27,591 nucleotides of DNA from Sphingobium aromaticiconvertens (GTDB lineage: Bacteria; Pseudomonadota; Alphaproteobacteria; Sphingomonadales; Sphingomonadaceae): the NCBI RefSeq assembly GCF_037154075.1, contig NZ_JBANRJ010000003.1, positions 1 to 27,591 of the forward strand, written 5' to 3'. A program made the position numbers and the translations under genes. Of this stretch, positions 16,165 through 22,594 are shown one piece after another. The notes beneath the pieces were generated by a model, which saw only the letters and a list, made by a program, of their open reading frames with translations, searched no databases and was not told where the DNA came from. Within the stretch, counting starts at the first letter, position 1. Each line of letters starts with the position of its first letter.

Positions 16165-16253
16165 ATTTTGACGCACCCGGCAGCGGTAAGCTGGGCGAGC
16201 TGTTGGGCCAAGTCCTGGCCAGTGGTTGAGACGCGCGCATAGCCGTAGATCAT
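16165..16253 (-). pseudogene. Backbone serine resolvase, 5' part
   Basis: This is the first 29 codons of the plasmid resolvase, from ATG 16253 (MIYGYARVSTTGQDLAQQLA). It carries the catalytic S9 and reads to GCVK at the ATTTT duplication. The rest is at 12193-11734. It is preceded directly by res-like repeats at 16264-16345, so the intact gene was probably an autoregulated multimer-resolution or Tn-derived resolvase. The truncated peptide is inactive. Confidence 0.92.
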
Positions 16254-16263
16254 GACCGAAATC

Positions 16264-16345
16264 GTGCATCAGATTTTTGCATCACGGAAGAGGCTGGTTT
16301 TCCTAGGGTTTCGATTTGATGCAAAAGTTTTGACTGCCGATTCTC
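16264..16345 (+). repeat. Partial res-like array A beside the broken resolvase
   Basis: GTGCATCAG followed by TTTTTGCATCAC (16264-16285) and a half-site, TTGATGCAAAAGTTTTGAC, starting at 16316, are spaced about 56 bp centre to centre. The same two sites with the same spacing occur in array B (17572-17733) in inverted orientation. The intervening 30 bases also align (AGAGGC and GGTTTCG conserved). A third, crossover-like site is absent here because resolvase coding sequence begins at 16253. Confidence 0.7.
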
Positions 16346-16401
16346 TCGCAACTACCAAAAGCGATCGACGCCGACCGCGAACGGCGAAAAAGGGGAATGA
16401 G

Positions 16402-16749
16402 ATGAAGAAACTTCTGATCGGTTTGATTGCGATTGCCCAGCCGTTGTACGCGCAGGAAATCACGGAAACCATGAGTAAGCCGCTGCGCGCGACGCTGGCG
16501 GCACCGAACAATCCGATCGATCTCGAATTTTGTGTCGCGGATGCGATCACAAGGGTAGGCGGCGCGACGCCGATACCCATCCACGATGGACCGGATAAGA
16601 CATTGATGATCGGATACGGACACACCCCAAAGCTGGTCGTAGTGATGACCAAGGTCCCTAGCGGAACAGACCTGAAAATCTACACCAAGGCGGGAGACGT
16701 TGATGCTCGCTTTGTTGGGTATATCAAGGAATCCTGCAAAATATTATGA
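16402..16749 (+). CDS. Small secreted protein, unknown function
   Basis: The product is 115 residues from ATG 16402, which follows GGGGAATGAG (a purine-rich ribosome site). The upstream open frame to 16252 reads through the res-like array and is unlikely. Residues 1-18 are a clear Sec signal peptide (MKKLLIGLIAIAQPLYA, cleaved before QE). The mature part is ~97 residues with two cysteines, C44 (LEFCVADA) and C111 (KESCKIL), which could form a disulfide across the domain. Predicted strands alternate with short turns (TLMIGYGHTPKLVVVMTKVP). I do not recognise the family. A strong terminator follows. It faces the 208-residue gene convergently, and both lie between the inverted res-like arrays. 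Confidence 0.75.
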   Translation: MKKLLIGLIAIAQPLYAQEITETMSKPLRATLAAPNNPIDLEFCVADAITRVGGATPIPIHDGPDKTLMIGYGHTPKLVVVMTKVPSGTDLKIYTKAGDVDARFVGYIKESCKIL

Positions 16750-16756
16750 AACAATC

Positions 16757-16782
16757 GCACCGTGGATCACCGGTGCTGTTTT
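16757..16782 (+). terminator. Rho-independent terminator after the small secreted protein gene
   Basis: GCACCG (16757-16762) pairs with CGGTGC (16771-16776) around an 8-nt loop, followed by TGTTTT. It lies eight bases after the stop codon at 16749. Confidence 0.7.
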
Positions 16783-16824
16783 ACTGCAATTATATGGTAG
16801 GTGATGATCACTTGGTTCATATCT

Positions 16825-17451
16825 TCACTCATCCGAAAACATAACTTCTATCGGAGTATTTTTCGGAAGATCGTAGCGCTTTTGACTGAGCATCCACTTC
16901 TGCGCAAACTCTATAATTGTTTTGCGTGAGTCTTCGCCACGAGCAAATTTCATGTAGGCCGCTCCGCGTGCATCGCGAGCTAGTTTGCCAGAAATAGACC
17001 GAAGAAGATCATCTTTTGCACCTAAACTCGGCGCAAAACGACAAGCATCAAGAGTTGCTCGCAGCCTAGACGTATCAAAAGCTACGGGTATAGCTGGCTC
17101 AGGTGGAGGCGCGATAAGATGTAATGTGCCGTCCGTATAGTCGCCTGTCCACCGCTTCGCGAGACGCACTCGATATGTAATAAATGCATCTACGACATAG
17201 GTGGCTGTTTCCTTGCAGAATGGCAATTTGTATCCAAGGATTGTGGCCGATTTAGTTAGATCGAAACTGCGACGATGCTTAACCGTAGCGACCTCCAAAA
17301 GCCCCCCATTTGTCCGTATAACGACTGGGATATCATTTGAGGCTGTTGGCCCTTGTTCCGTAGGGGGAGGCCGCAGAAACAGCCATGCTAGTGCGATGCA
17401 GCCAGCCAAAAGGAGGGCGAACGCTGTCAACGTCCGCTTTGACAAATACAT
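16825..17451 (-). CDS. Membrane-anchored or lipoprotein-like protein, unknown function
   Basis: The product is 208 residues from ATG 17451 (MYLSKRTLTAFALLLAGCIA). One hydrophobic N-terminal segment spans about residues 8-27. It contains a lipobox-like LAGC (C18), but hydrophobicity continues beyond the cysteine, so an uncleaved signal anchor is equally possible. The remainder should be periplasmic: a beta-rich first part (DIPVVIRTNGGLLEVATVKH, ATYVVDAFITYRVRLAKRW), then a helical part ending FAQKWMLSQKRYDLPKNTPI. The pattern loosely recalls DUF4230 proteins, but I would not assign that without a profile search. Its upstream side is the res-like array B. AT content and codon use are higher and looser than in the backbone. 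Confidence 0.72.
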   Translation of the reverse strand: MYLSKRTLTAFALLLAGCIALAWLFLRPPPTEQGPTASNDIPVVIRTNGGLLEVATVKHRRSFDLTKSATILGYKLPFCKETATYVVDAFITYRVRLAKRWTGDYTDGTLHLIAPPPEPAIPVAFDTSRLRATLDACRFAPSLGAKDDLLRSISGKLARDARGAAYMKFARGEDSRKTIIEFAQKWMLSQKRYDLPKNTPIEVMFSDE

Positions 17452-17571
17452 ACTGACCCCCGACCTTGTGACTTAAGTACTCGCAGAGAGCCGACCGGTC
17501 TGCAAGCTTGCGAGATTGCAAGGGCCCAGCAGTGCAGCCATCGCGGTATTTGATAGCTGTTCGCAAGTAGA

Positions 17572-17733
17572 CCGATGCAAAAATCACAAGTTTTGCATCA
17601 GGCCCGAAACCGCAGAAATCTGCGCCTCTCCGTGATGCAAAAATCTGATGCACATCCGGCGCGCTTTTCATGGGCGGAATCACCATTCCAGCGCCCAATG
17701 GCCCTGATGCAAAAGTTTTAACTTTTGCATCAG
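17572..17733 (-). repeat. Three-site res-like array B
   Basis: Site I (17704-17733) is a perfect 30-bp palindrome: 14-bp arms CTGATGCAAAAGTT around a central TT. Site II (17632-17653) is GTGATGCAAAAATC followed by TGATGCAC. Site III (17572-17601) is a 30-bp imperfect palindrome with arms CCGATGCAAAAATC and GTTTTGCATCAG-type sequence, also around a 2-bp centre. Centres are 76 and 56 bp apart. Three recombinase-sized dyads, one perfect with a dinucleotide core, is the form of a serine-resolvase res site. No recombinase gene adjoins it. Confidence 0.75.
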
Positions 17734-17846
17734 ATTGAGAATGATGAAGGCACGTATCGAACAAATTTTTGGAATGCAATCAAACGGCTTCATGTTGCTC
17801 GGACGAGCGCCTACAAGGACATTGCATATTATTCTGAGATTTTCCT

Positions 17847-18677
17847 ATGAAATCACATTTTAAATTTAGCGTCATTGCTGTGATAATTTCGTTTATTCCA
17901 TCTTCTGCCATTCCTAAGAAACCTAATAATAAATCTATTATTGATCCTATATCCTACGCAAATAGCGTTAGATCATTGAATAGTTGTGATGGAATAGTTT
18001 TTTCGAAGCAGCCGCTCGTCGCAGATTCTCTACTTATGGGGTTAGTCCGCAGAGATCGTACTAGTGGAGGCAAAATTCTCGGATCTGATGAATTCATGAC
18101 CGACGCACAAAATATCGAGAGACTGCATAAACTGATCTCGAATGCTCTGGGCGATTCAGAAATGATCGTAACTCGTTTTTCTTACAAGCCGTTTCAGGTG
18201 CGCTATGATGCCAATATCGGGGCATTGCGGATGTGGGGGGTTGGCAGCGGAGGCGTTAATAAATCGCCTTTAAAAAGGGAAACCGCCATTCGCATCGGGC
18301 AAGAGTGGATTACTAAAGGCGTTCGGAATGGGCAGAACGCTTATGGCGCGCAAGCAGAGGTTCAGGATGCGCGAGTGACACAGGTTGGGGTGGCTTTCGA
18401 AGAGGCATCGATCGCTCATACTTATAAAAGGGGAACACCCGTTGAAAGCCTCACTGTACCTATGGCTGTTGATGACGCCCGTGCCTTCAAAGCATCGCCC
18501 TCAGTTGTCGTGATAGGAAAACTTAAATCACCGTATTTTCGTCAGAGTAGTATTTTCCCAGAAGCGACAATAGACAACCCCCTTGAAGGGGTAATAACAA
18601 CGATGTCGTTCTATATTGAGCCTCAATGCATTGCACTCATGGCAGGAAACAAAATCGTTGGTAGGCTAGATCGCTAA
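17847..18677 (+). CDS. Secreted protein, unknown function, AT-rich
   Basis: The product is 276 residues from ATG 17847. Residues 1-22 form a signal peptide (MKSHFKFSVIAVIISFIPSS, cleavage near SSA-IP), so a periplasmic or exported location is expected. Two cysteines are seen in the mature chain, C48 (LNSCDGIVF) and C262 (IEPQCIALM), near its two ends. The first half includes FMTDAQNIERLHKLISNALG. The central part has a glycine-rich stretch (WGVGSGGVNKS) and ETAIRIGQEWITKGVRNGQN. The C-terminal half looks beta-rich. There is no recognisable catalytic motif. Base composition is clearly more AT-rich than that of the replication and mobilisation genes, suggesting recent acquisition. It is divergent from the 208-residue gene across array B. 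Confidence 0.72.
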   Translation: MKSHFKFSVIAVIISFIPSSAIPKKPNNKSIIDPISYANSVRSLNSCDGIVFSKQPLVADSLLMGLVRRDRTSGGKILGSDEFMTDAQNIERLHKLISNALGDSEMIVTRFSYKPFQVRYDANIGALRMWGVGSGGVNKSPLKRETAIRIGQEWITKGVRNGQNAYGAQAEVQDARVTQVGVAFEEASIAHTYKRGTPVESLTVPMAVDDARAFKASPSVVVIGKLKSPYFRQSSIFPEATIDNPLEGVITTMSFYIEPQCIALMAGNKIVGRLDR

Positions 18678-18882
18678 ATATAAATTTACTATAAATTCAG
18701 AAGCGACAGATCTGTCTATTGTATTACCATCTAAAAATTTTTGATTTTTGGCATATACAAGCACTGGCACCCAGTATTACCTCACTGAATGGACGAAGAC
18801 AGCGAGGGCATCGCCTAAAAGCGGTATCTTGGAACTGACGGCAAAGCAGTTATGCGTTCCTAGTGCACCAAATCCTGCGATT

Positions 18883-19062
18883 CTATCTGAGCAAATCACG
18901 TACATCGCTGTGCATATTTGCTCCGAAAACGGTTAGACATACAGGCGTAACGATCGACGTATTTTGACGCAGACGATCTTGACGCTCTAGCCACGCTATG
19001 ATGGCACAGGCGACCGTCGCGATCGTGGCAATGACGGTTAGCAATATAGATAGGTAACTCAC
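18883..19062 (-). CDS. Possible small membrane protein, 59 residues
   Basis: GTG 19062 is preceded at ideal distance by AGGAG. The frame encodes SYLSILLTVIATIATVACAI followed by IAWLERQDRL and a polar tail to TAG 18885-18883. Residues 2-24 would be one transmembrane helix with the basic end following it. It lies in an otherwise gene-poor, AT-rich stretch, on the strand opposite a weaker overlapping plus-strand frame. The ribosome site and helix argue for it. Lack of a recognised family keeps it provisional. Confidence 0.45.
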   Translation of the reverse strand: MSYLSILLTVIATIATVACAIIAWLERQDRLRQNTSIVTPVCLTVFGANMHSDVRDLLR

Positions 19063-19147
19063 GGCAATCTCCTATGATTTAGATTATCTACTTGGACCAT
19101 ACCTTTCTAAATTTCATGATATTTGTGCTGAACCGCCGTCAACCGTG

Positions 19148-19166
19148 ATGTATTAAAATAATACAT
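19148..19166. promoter_or_regulatory. Palindrome upstream of the higBA-like operon
   Basis: ATGTATTAAAATAATACAT is a perfect palindrome with 7-bp arms. A related but looser dyad (ATGTATT, then GATACA) lies at 19319-19337, nine bases before the toxin start. Both could be operators for the HTH antitoxin. The first is followed by T's but is too AT-rich for a strong terminator. Confidence 0.45.
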
Positions 19167-19345
19167 TTTTAAAATTTACTTTTTGCAGATACATCCTTCA
19201 CGAATTATTCGTCTTGGTATTAGCGATATTTGTGTCTGCTTAAATACTGTTGTTCAATTCTCTTTTTTCGCATTTCCCAACAGTATCTTATTACTAAGGA
19301 ACAAAGTAGGTTGCTGTTATGTATTGAATTTGATACACCACCCTC

Positions 19346-19666
19346 GTGAAACAGATTTCGTTCCTGGGTGACAGCCTCGCTCGGCTTCGTGATTTTCCTG
19401 ATGATGCCCGTTCCGAAGCGGGTCATCAGCTCAACGAGGTCCAGATCGGCAACGATCCCGACGACTGGAAGCCGATGAAAACCATTGGCCCCGGCGTGCG
19501 CGAAATCAGGATCAGGGAGCAATCCGGGGCTTTCCGGGTGATCTATCTGGCGACGTTACCGGAGGCGGTGCTTGTCCTCCACGCCTTCCAGAAGAAAACC
19601 CAGGCGACCCCGCAGAAGGACATTGAGCTGGCCGCGAACCGTTTACGGGCATGGAGGAAGGAATAG
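19346..19666 (+). CDS. higB: HigB-like toxin (Gp49 family)
   Basis: The product is a 106-residue RelE-superfamily protein of the phage-derived Gp49-like/HigB type, expected to be an mRNA-cleaving toxin. It starts at GTG 19346 (MKQISFLGDSLARLRDFPDD). Family-typical text includes VREIRIREQSGAFRVIYLAT, VLVLHAFQKKTQATPQKDIE and LAANRLRAWRKE. This is the F+KK.Q.TP..+I..A..R signature of the group. The toxin precedes the antitoxin by 3 bp, the reversed gene order of higBA. Its job is most likely plasmid maintenance by post-segregational killing. Confidence 0.9.
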   Translation: MKQISFLGDSLARLRDFPDDARSEAGHQLNEVQIGNDPDDWKPMKTIGPGVREIRIREQSGAFRVIYLATLPEAVLVLHAFQKKTQATPQKDIELAANRLRAWRKE

Positions 19667-19669
19667 GCG

Positions 19670-19951
19670 ATGGAAGTCCAGACTTTCGATAGCGTCTTTG
19701 ACGCACTGGCCGACACCCCGGCAGAGGCCGCGAACATGAAGGCGCGCTCCGAGCTGCTGTCTGCCCTGAAAAGCCGTATCCGCGCATGGGACATGCCACA
19801 GGAAGCGGCGGCGGCACGCCTTGGCATCACCCGCCCCCGGCTCAACGATCTGCTGCGCGGGAAGCTCAGCAAATTCTCCCTCGATGCGCTGGTGAACCTC
19901 GCCACGGCATCCGGCCTGACGTTAGAAATCAGGATCGCGGAGGCAGCATAA
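19670..19951 (+). CDS. higA: HigA-like XRE antitoxin
   Basis: The product is a 93-residue antitoxin with a C-terminal XRE-type HTH (MPQEAAAARLGITRPRLNDL, then LSKFSLDALVNLATASGLTL). The N-terminal region (FDSVFDALADTPAEAANMKA) is of the HTH_37 antitoxin type that follows Gp49 toxins. It starts at ATG 19670, three bases after higB. It should neutralise HigB and repress the operon, perhaps at the palindromes at 19148-19166 and 19319-19337. It ends 12 bp from the convergent gene at 19964. Confidence 0.9.
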   Translation: MEVQTFDSVFDALADTPAEAANMKARSELLSALKSRIRAWDMPQEAAAARLGITRPRLNDLLRGKLSKFSLDALVNLATASGLTLEIRIAEAA

Positions 19952-19963
19952 TCAAACCGGGCG

Positions 19964-20443
19964 CTACTGCCCCCGGTCTGGCTGCCGCGCAACTCTGACG
20001 CGACCACCAAACATCTCTTCATGGATCGGTTCGATCACAGCATGGGCCGCGCCATCCTCGCGACGCTTGGCCTTCGCCATGTCGAACTGTCGCCCCCGGT
20101 CAAGTTGATCCGCGATCCAGTCCCGTGCGCGCACCGCTTCCTGTTCTGCCAGGATGGGATTGTCCCGGTGAAGGTTCTTGGCGATCACCTGGGCGACGAC
20201 ATAATGAGTATAGGCAGCGTAGAGCGCTGGATCGCGCGCGGCCTCCTCCGCTGTCGCATCCCTGAATCGATCCCCCAACGTCGGGACGCAACCGACGCCA
20301 GCGACGAGCTGGGCCAGCGTCTCGCCCATGGCGTCCACCTTGCCCTGCATCGCCTCGACCTGGCCCGCCAGATTCTCAACCGCTGCCAGTACCGCCCGCT
20401 GGGTCGCCAGCAGCGCCATCACCGGATCGTCGCTATCATCCAT
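19964..20443 (-). CDS. Coiled-coil hypothetical protein in the mob/brnTA strand unit
   Basis: The product is 159 residues from ATG 20443. An N-terminal hydrophobic-heptad helix (VMALLATQRAVLAAVENLAG, then QVEAMQGKVDAMGETLAQLV) suggests a coiled coil to about residue 48. A helical domain follows (YAAYTHYVVAQVIAKNLHRD, RARDWIADQLDRGRQFDMAK). There is no membrane segment and no catalytic motif. It starts 14 bp after the brnA stop and runs the same way as relaxase, brnT and brnA, so it may be the last gene of that transcription unit. I do not recognise the family. A mobilisation accessory or a stability role is only a guess from position. Confidence 0.7.
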   Translation of the reverse strand: MDDSDDPVMALLATQRAVLAAVENLAGQVEAMQGKVDAMGETLAQLVAGVGCVPTLGDRFRDATAEEAARDPALYAAYTHYVVAQVIAKNLHRDNPILAEQEAVRARDWIADQLDRGRQFDMAKAKRREDGAAHAVIEPIHEEMFGGRVRVARQPDRGQ

Positions 20444-20457
20444 GGTGTTCGCCAGCC

Positions 20458-20712
20458 CTACCGGTGCAACGCCTGCTCCAGCGCCTGACGAATGAACCGC
20501 TGATACGGCATGCCCTTGCTGGCAGCGGTCGCTTTGACCTGTTCGAGCAATTGCGCGGGTAGACGCATGTTGATCCGCGCGTCCTTGCTGCCGAACTCAA
20601 ACCGCGTGGGCGTGAGCGCCGAAAGATCATAGCCGGTCAGATCGGCCGAACCCACAAAGTCCTCGGCCTCCTCATCGCTGGACAACAGCGGAATGGGTTT
20701 ATCCTTGCTCAT
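20458..20712 (-). CDS. brnA: BrnA-like antitoxin
   Basis: The product is an 84-residue antitoxin from ATG 20712 (MSKDKPIPLLSSDEEAEDFV), overlapping the brnT end by 14 bp. The acidic N-terminal part (LTGYDLSALTPTRFEFGSKD) is what wraps the toxin in this family. The C-terminal part is a ribbon-helix-helix DNA-binding fold (ARINMRLPAQLLEQVKATAA, then GMPYQRFIRQALEQAL). It should neutralise BrnT and, with it, repress the operon at the palindrome around the brnT start. Confidence 0.92.
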   Translation of the reverse strand: MSKDKPIPLLSSDEEAEDFVGSADLTGYDLSALTPTRFEFGSKDARINMRLPAQLLEQVKATAASKGMPYQRFIRQALEQALHR

Positions 20713-20995
20713 AGTGCTGCACCTCCTTGGCGTGCATGTAACGGGCGCTGATCGGGCGAATGTATCTGGCTCCGTCCCGATCGCGCCAGGTGAAAGCCAG
20801 AAACACATGACGGCCACTGCTCGCGCGGCCGATCGCCAGAAAGCGCGTCTCCACCGTCGAATGCGCGGCATCTGGCCCTATGGACGGCGTACCGGCGAAC
20901 ACGCTTTCGATTTCCGCCAGCGTGACACCATGCTTCTGGCATTTTGCCTGGTTGCCTTCGTCCCAATCGAAGCCAGCGACATTTTTGCTATCCAT
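20699..20995 (-). CDS. brnT: BrnT-like ribonuclease toxin
   Basis: The product is a 98-residue RelE-fold toxin of the BrnT family, expected to cleave RNA and arrest growth. ATG 20995 is followed by the family's characteristic start (FDWDEGNQAKCQKHGVTLAE, matching the FEWDxxKaxxNxxKHGVsf pattern). Other conserved parts are TRFLAIGRASSGRHVFLAFT and YIRPISARYMHAKEVQHYEQ, which contains the R-I-S-A-R-x-A/M block. A good promoter places the transcription start almost on the ATG. It is divergent from nothing and lies 44 bp downstream of the relaxase stop. Confidence 0.93.
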   Translation of the reverse strand: MDSKNVAGFDWDEGNQAKCQKHGVTLAEIESVFAGTPSIGPDAAHSTVETRFLAIGRASSGRHVFLAFTWRDRDGARYIRPISARYMHAKEVQHYEQG

Positions 20996-21029
20996 GATGG
21001 ATAATGGCGTTTGTATGTACGTCTGTCAA
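20989..21029 (-). promoter_or_regulatory. brnTA promoter and operator
   Basis: Toward brnT there is a consensus -35 TTGACA (21029-21024), a 17-bp spacer and -10 CATTAT (21006-21001). The expected transcription start (~20994-20995) falls on the brnT ATG, implying a leaderless message. A perfect palindrome, TATCCATGATGGATA (20989-21003), overlaps both the -10 and the start codon. It is a natural operator for BrnA. Confidence 0.72.
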
Positions 21030-21039
21030 CCCTGACCCA

Positions 21040-22134
21040 TTACCGTTCGCGGCCCCTGTCCCGTTCCTTGCTGCGATCCCGCTCTAGGTCGCGCTCGGCC
21101 TGATCGTGATCCGACCCGCCACCCTTACTGCCCATGCGCGACGCAATGCGCTCGGCGGCGCTCCCCGGCTCCGGGGCGTCCTTATCCCGCTCGACCCGCT
21201 GCGCCGTCGCCTCCGCGATCCGCTCGGCCGCGCCGCGATCGTCGGCCTGGTCCTGACTACCCCATGCGGCGCTGAGACGGTCGCGTAGGCCCTGCGCCAT
21301 GCCCTTGGCCTTGTCGCCGATGCCGCGCATGGTTTCCGCGATCCTGGCGCTGAGTTCGCGAAGCTGCTGCGTCAGCTCGCGCCGCTCCCGGTTGCGCGCC
21401 TGCACCCCGCGCTGTTCGTCGCCGCGCTCGGTGGGCCTGCCCTTGCGCTCCATCGCCACCGCCGACAACGGCACCTTGCCCAACGGCTCCCGACCTAGAT
21501 CCTCTTGCCCCTCCGCGTCGCCCCTTGTCCGTGCCGCCTCGCGCTGATCCTTCAACGACCGATGGTCTATGCGCTCATCGCACCCTGCCCGCTCCAATGC
21601 CTGGTTGGCATGGTCGGCCCAGGCCGAACGCCACCCCTCAAGCCGCTCGGCCGCATTCCAGTCCCGGTTCTTCTTCCCGAACCCCTCGCCAGTCAGGTCG
21701 CGCATGGTCAGCATCACATGCGCGTGCGGCTGCTCCTGCCCGTCCGCCGAATGGCCCCGGTGCAGCGACACGTCCGCAATCATGCCCTGGGACACGAACT
21801 GCTCGCGCACATAGGTGTCGACCAGGGCGCGCCGCCCCTCCGCGTCCAGTTCACGCGGAAGGGAGATTTCCACCTCGCGGGCAAGCTGGGCGTCCTTGCG
21901 CCGCTCCGCCGCCTCGACGCCGTTCCAGAGCTGGGCGCGATCGAGCATCCAGTCAGGGGTGCGATCGGGAGCCATGATCTCGCGATGCTCGATGTCGGAC
22001 TTGCGCGTGTAGTCGTGGCATTTGCCAAGGCGCTCGTCGGTCAGCCGCTCGCCCGACCGATAGGCGGCAGCGGCCACCGCGCTGCGCCCGGTGGCCCGCG
22101 AGATGACTTTGACCGAACAATGGTAGATCGCCAC
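21040..22134 (-). CDS. MOB-Q (MobA/MobL) relaxase
   Basis: This is the conjugative relaxase that nicks oriT and pilots the strand. The start GTG 22134 gives MAIYHCSVKVISRATGRSAV; the longer frame to 22224 would cross oriT. The catalytic tyrosine is Y25 in AVAAAAYRSGERL, in the same place as in RSF1010 MobA as I remember it. The metal-binding HUH motif is PHAHVMLTMRD, at about residue 137, preceded by SLHRGHSADGQ. The 364-residue chain ends in a long Arg/Glu-rich tail, with no helicase or primase domain. That length suits a mobilisable plasmid rather than a TraA-type self-transmissible one. It is divergent from traD-traG across oriT. Confidence 0.93.
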   Translation of the reverse strand: MAIYHCSVKVISRATGRSAVAAAAYRSGERLTDERLGKCHDYTRKSDIEHREIMAPDRTPDWMLDRAQLWNGVEAAERRKDAQLAREVEISLPRELDAEGRRALVDTYVREQFVSQGMIADVSLHRGHSADGQEQPHAHVMLTMRDLTGEGFGKKNRDWNAAERLEGWRSAWADHANQALERAGCDERIDHRSLKDQREAARTRGDAEGQEDLGREPLGKVPLSAVAMERKGRPTERGDEQRGVQARNRERRELTQQLRELSARIAETMRGIGDKAKGMAQGLRDRLSAAWGSQDQADDRGAAERIAEATAQRVERDKDAPEPGSAAERIASRMGSKGGGSDHDQAERDLERDRSKERDRGRER

Positions 22135-22182
22135 GACGCCGCGCCTTTCTGCCTTACTGCACTTAAGGGGGAGCCGTCCGGC

Positions 22183-22240
22183 GGGGGCAACGCCCCCACG
22201 AGGACCACGCACATTGGGAACCAATGTATAAGCGTGCCCT
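22183..22240 (+). other. Probable oriT with RSF1010-like nic region
   Basis: A perfect stem-loop, ACATTGG / CCAATGT with a 3-nt loop (22211-22227), is followed after one base by TAAGCGTGCCCT (22229-22240). RSF1010/R1162 oriT, as I recall it, is a stem-loop followed by TAAATGCGCCCT with the nick after the final T; the match here is about 9 of 12. The predicted nick is therefore after 22240. A second hairpin, GGGGGC / GCCCCC (22183-22197), lies beside it. The site sits between a MOB-Q relaxase and traD, exactly where an oriT is expected. Confidence 0.8.
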
Positions 22241-22303
22241 TATCTTCATAAGGTAGCCTCATGCTGTTTCGGATGATATAGCGAATTGCCATAGGAGGAC
22301 GGC

Positions 22304-22594
22304 ATGGCACGGACACCCGTTGAAGAACGCCTTGAAAAAATGCGCGAGGATGAGCGCAAGCTGCGCGAGCGGCGAAAGGCGCTTGAGGCCCGCGTCTCTA
22401 CCGAACGTCGCAAGGCTGAAACCCGCGAGCGCATCATGCTTGGCGCGTTCATCCTGCACCACCTAGACGAAGATACGCCCACCGGTCGCCAGCTCGCACC
22501 CCTGCTGCAACGCGAGCTGCCGATGTTCCTAACCCGTGAGCGCGACCATGCGTTGATGGCCCCTCTGCTGAAGCGGCTGAAGGAGAAGGAATGA
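22304..22594 (+). CDS. traD: TraD-family mobilisation protein
   Basis: The product is a 96-residue basic, helical protein of the TraD (PF06412-type) family found beside MOB-Q relaxases. It starts at ATG 22304, four bases after AGGAGG. The N-terminal half is a charged coiled coil (VEERLEKMREDERKLRERRK). The second half is typical of the family (RERIMLGAFILHHLDEDTPT, LPMFLTRERDHALMAPLLKR). It probably binds near oriT or links relaxosome and coupling protein. Its stop overlaps the traG start (ATGA), so the two are translationally coupled. Confidence 0.85.
   Translation: MARTPVEERLEKMREDERKLRERRKALEARVSTERRKAETRERIMLGAFILHHLDEDTPTGRQLAPLLQRELPMFLTRERDHALMAPLLKRLKEKE

Larger units (their letters stand above)
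18678..19345. other. AT-rich intergenic region before the higBA-like pair
   Basis: Apart from the possible 59-residue minus-strand ORF (19062-18883), I find no supportable gene. The right part holds two related palindromes (19148-19166 and about 19319-19337) and AT-rich sequence suitable for a promoter of the toxin-antitoxin operon. Confidence 0.5.

Noticed and set aside
17333..17779. A 148-codon minus-strand frame whose text HQIFASRRGADFCGF resembles HQIFASRKRLVFLGF in the frame at 16252
   Set aside because: The resemblance comes from the duplicated res-like DNA repeats, not from a shared protein. The frame also overlaps the start of the 208-residue gene.
18748..18936. A 62-codon plus-strand frame
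   Set aside because: It has no ribosome site, signal sequence or recognisable feature, and it overlaps a better supported minus-strand ORF.
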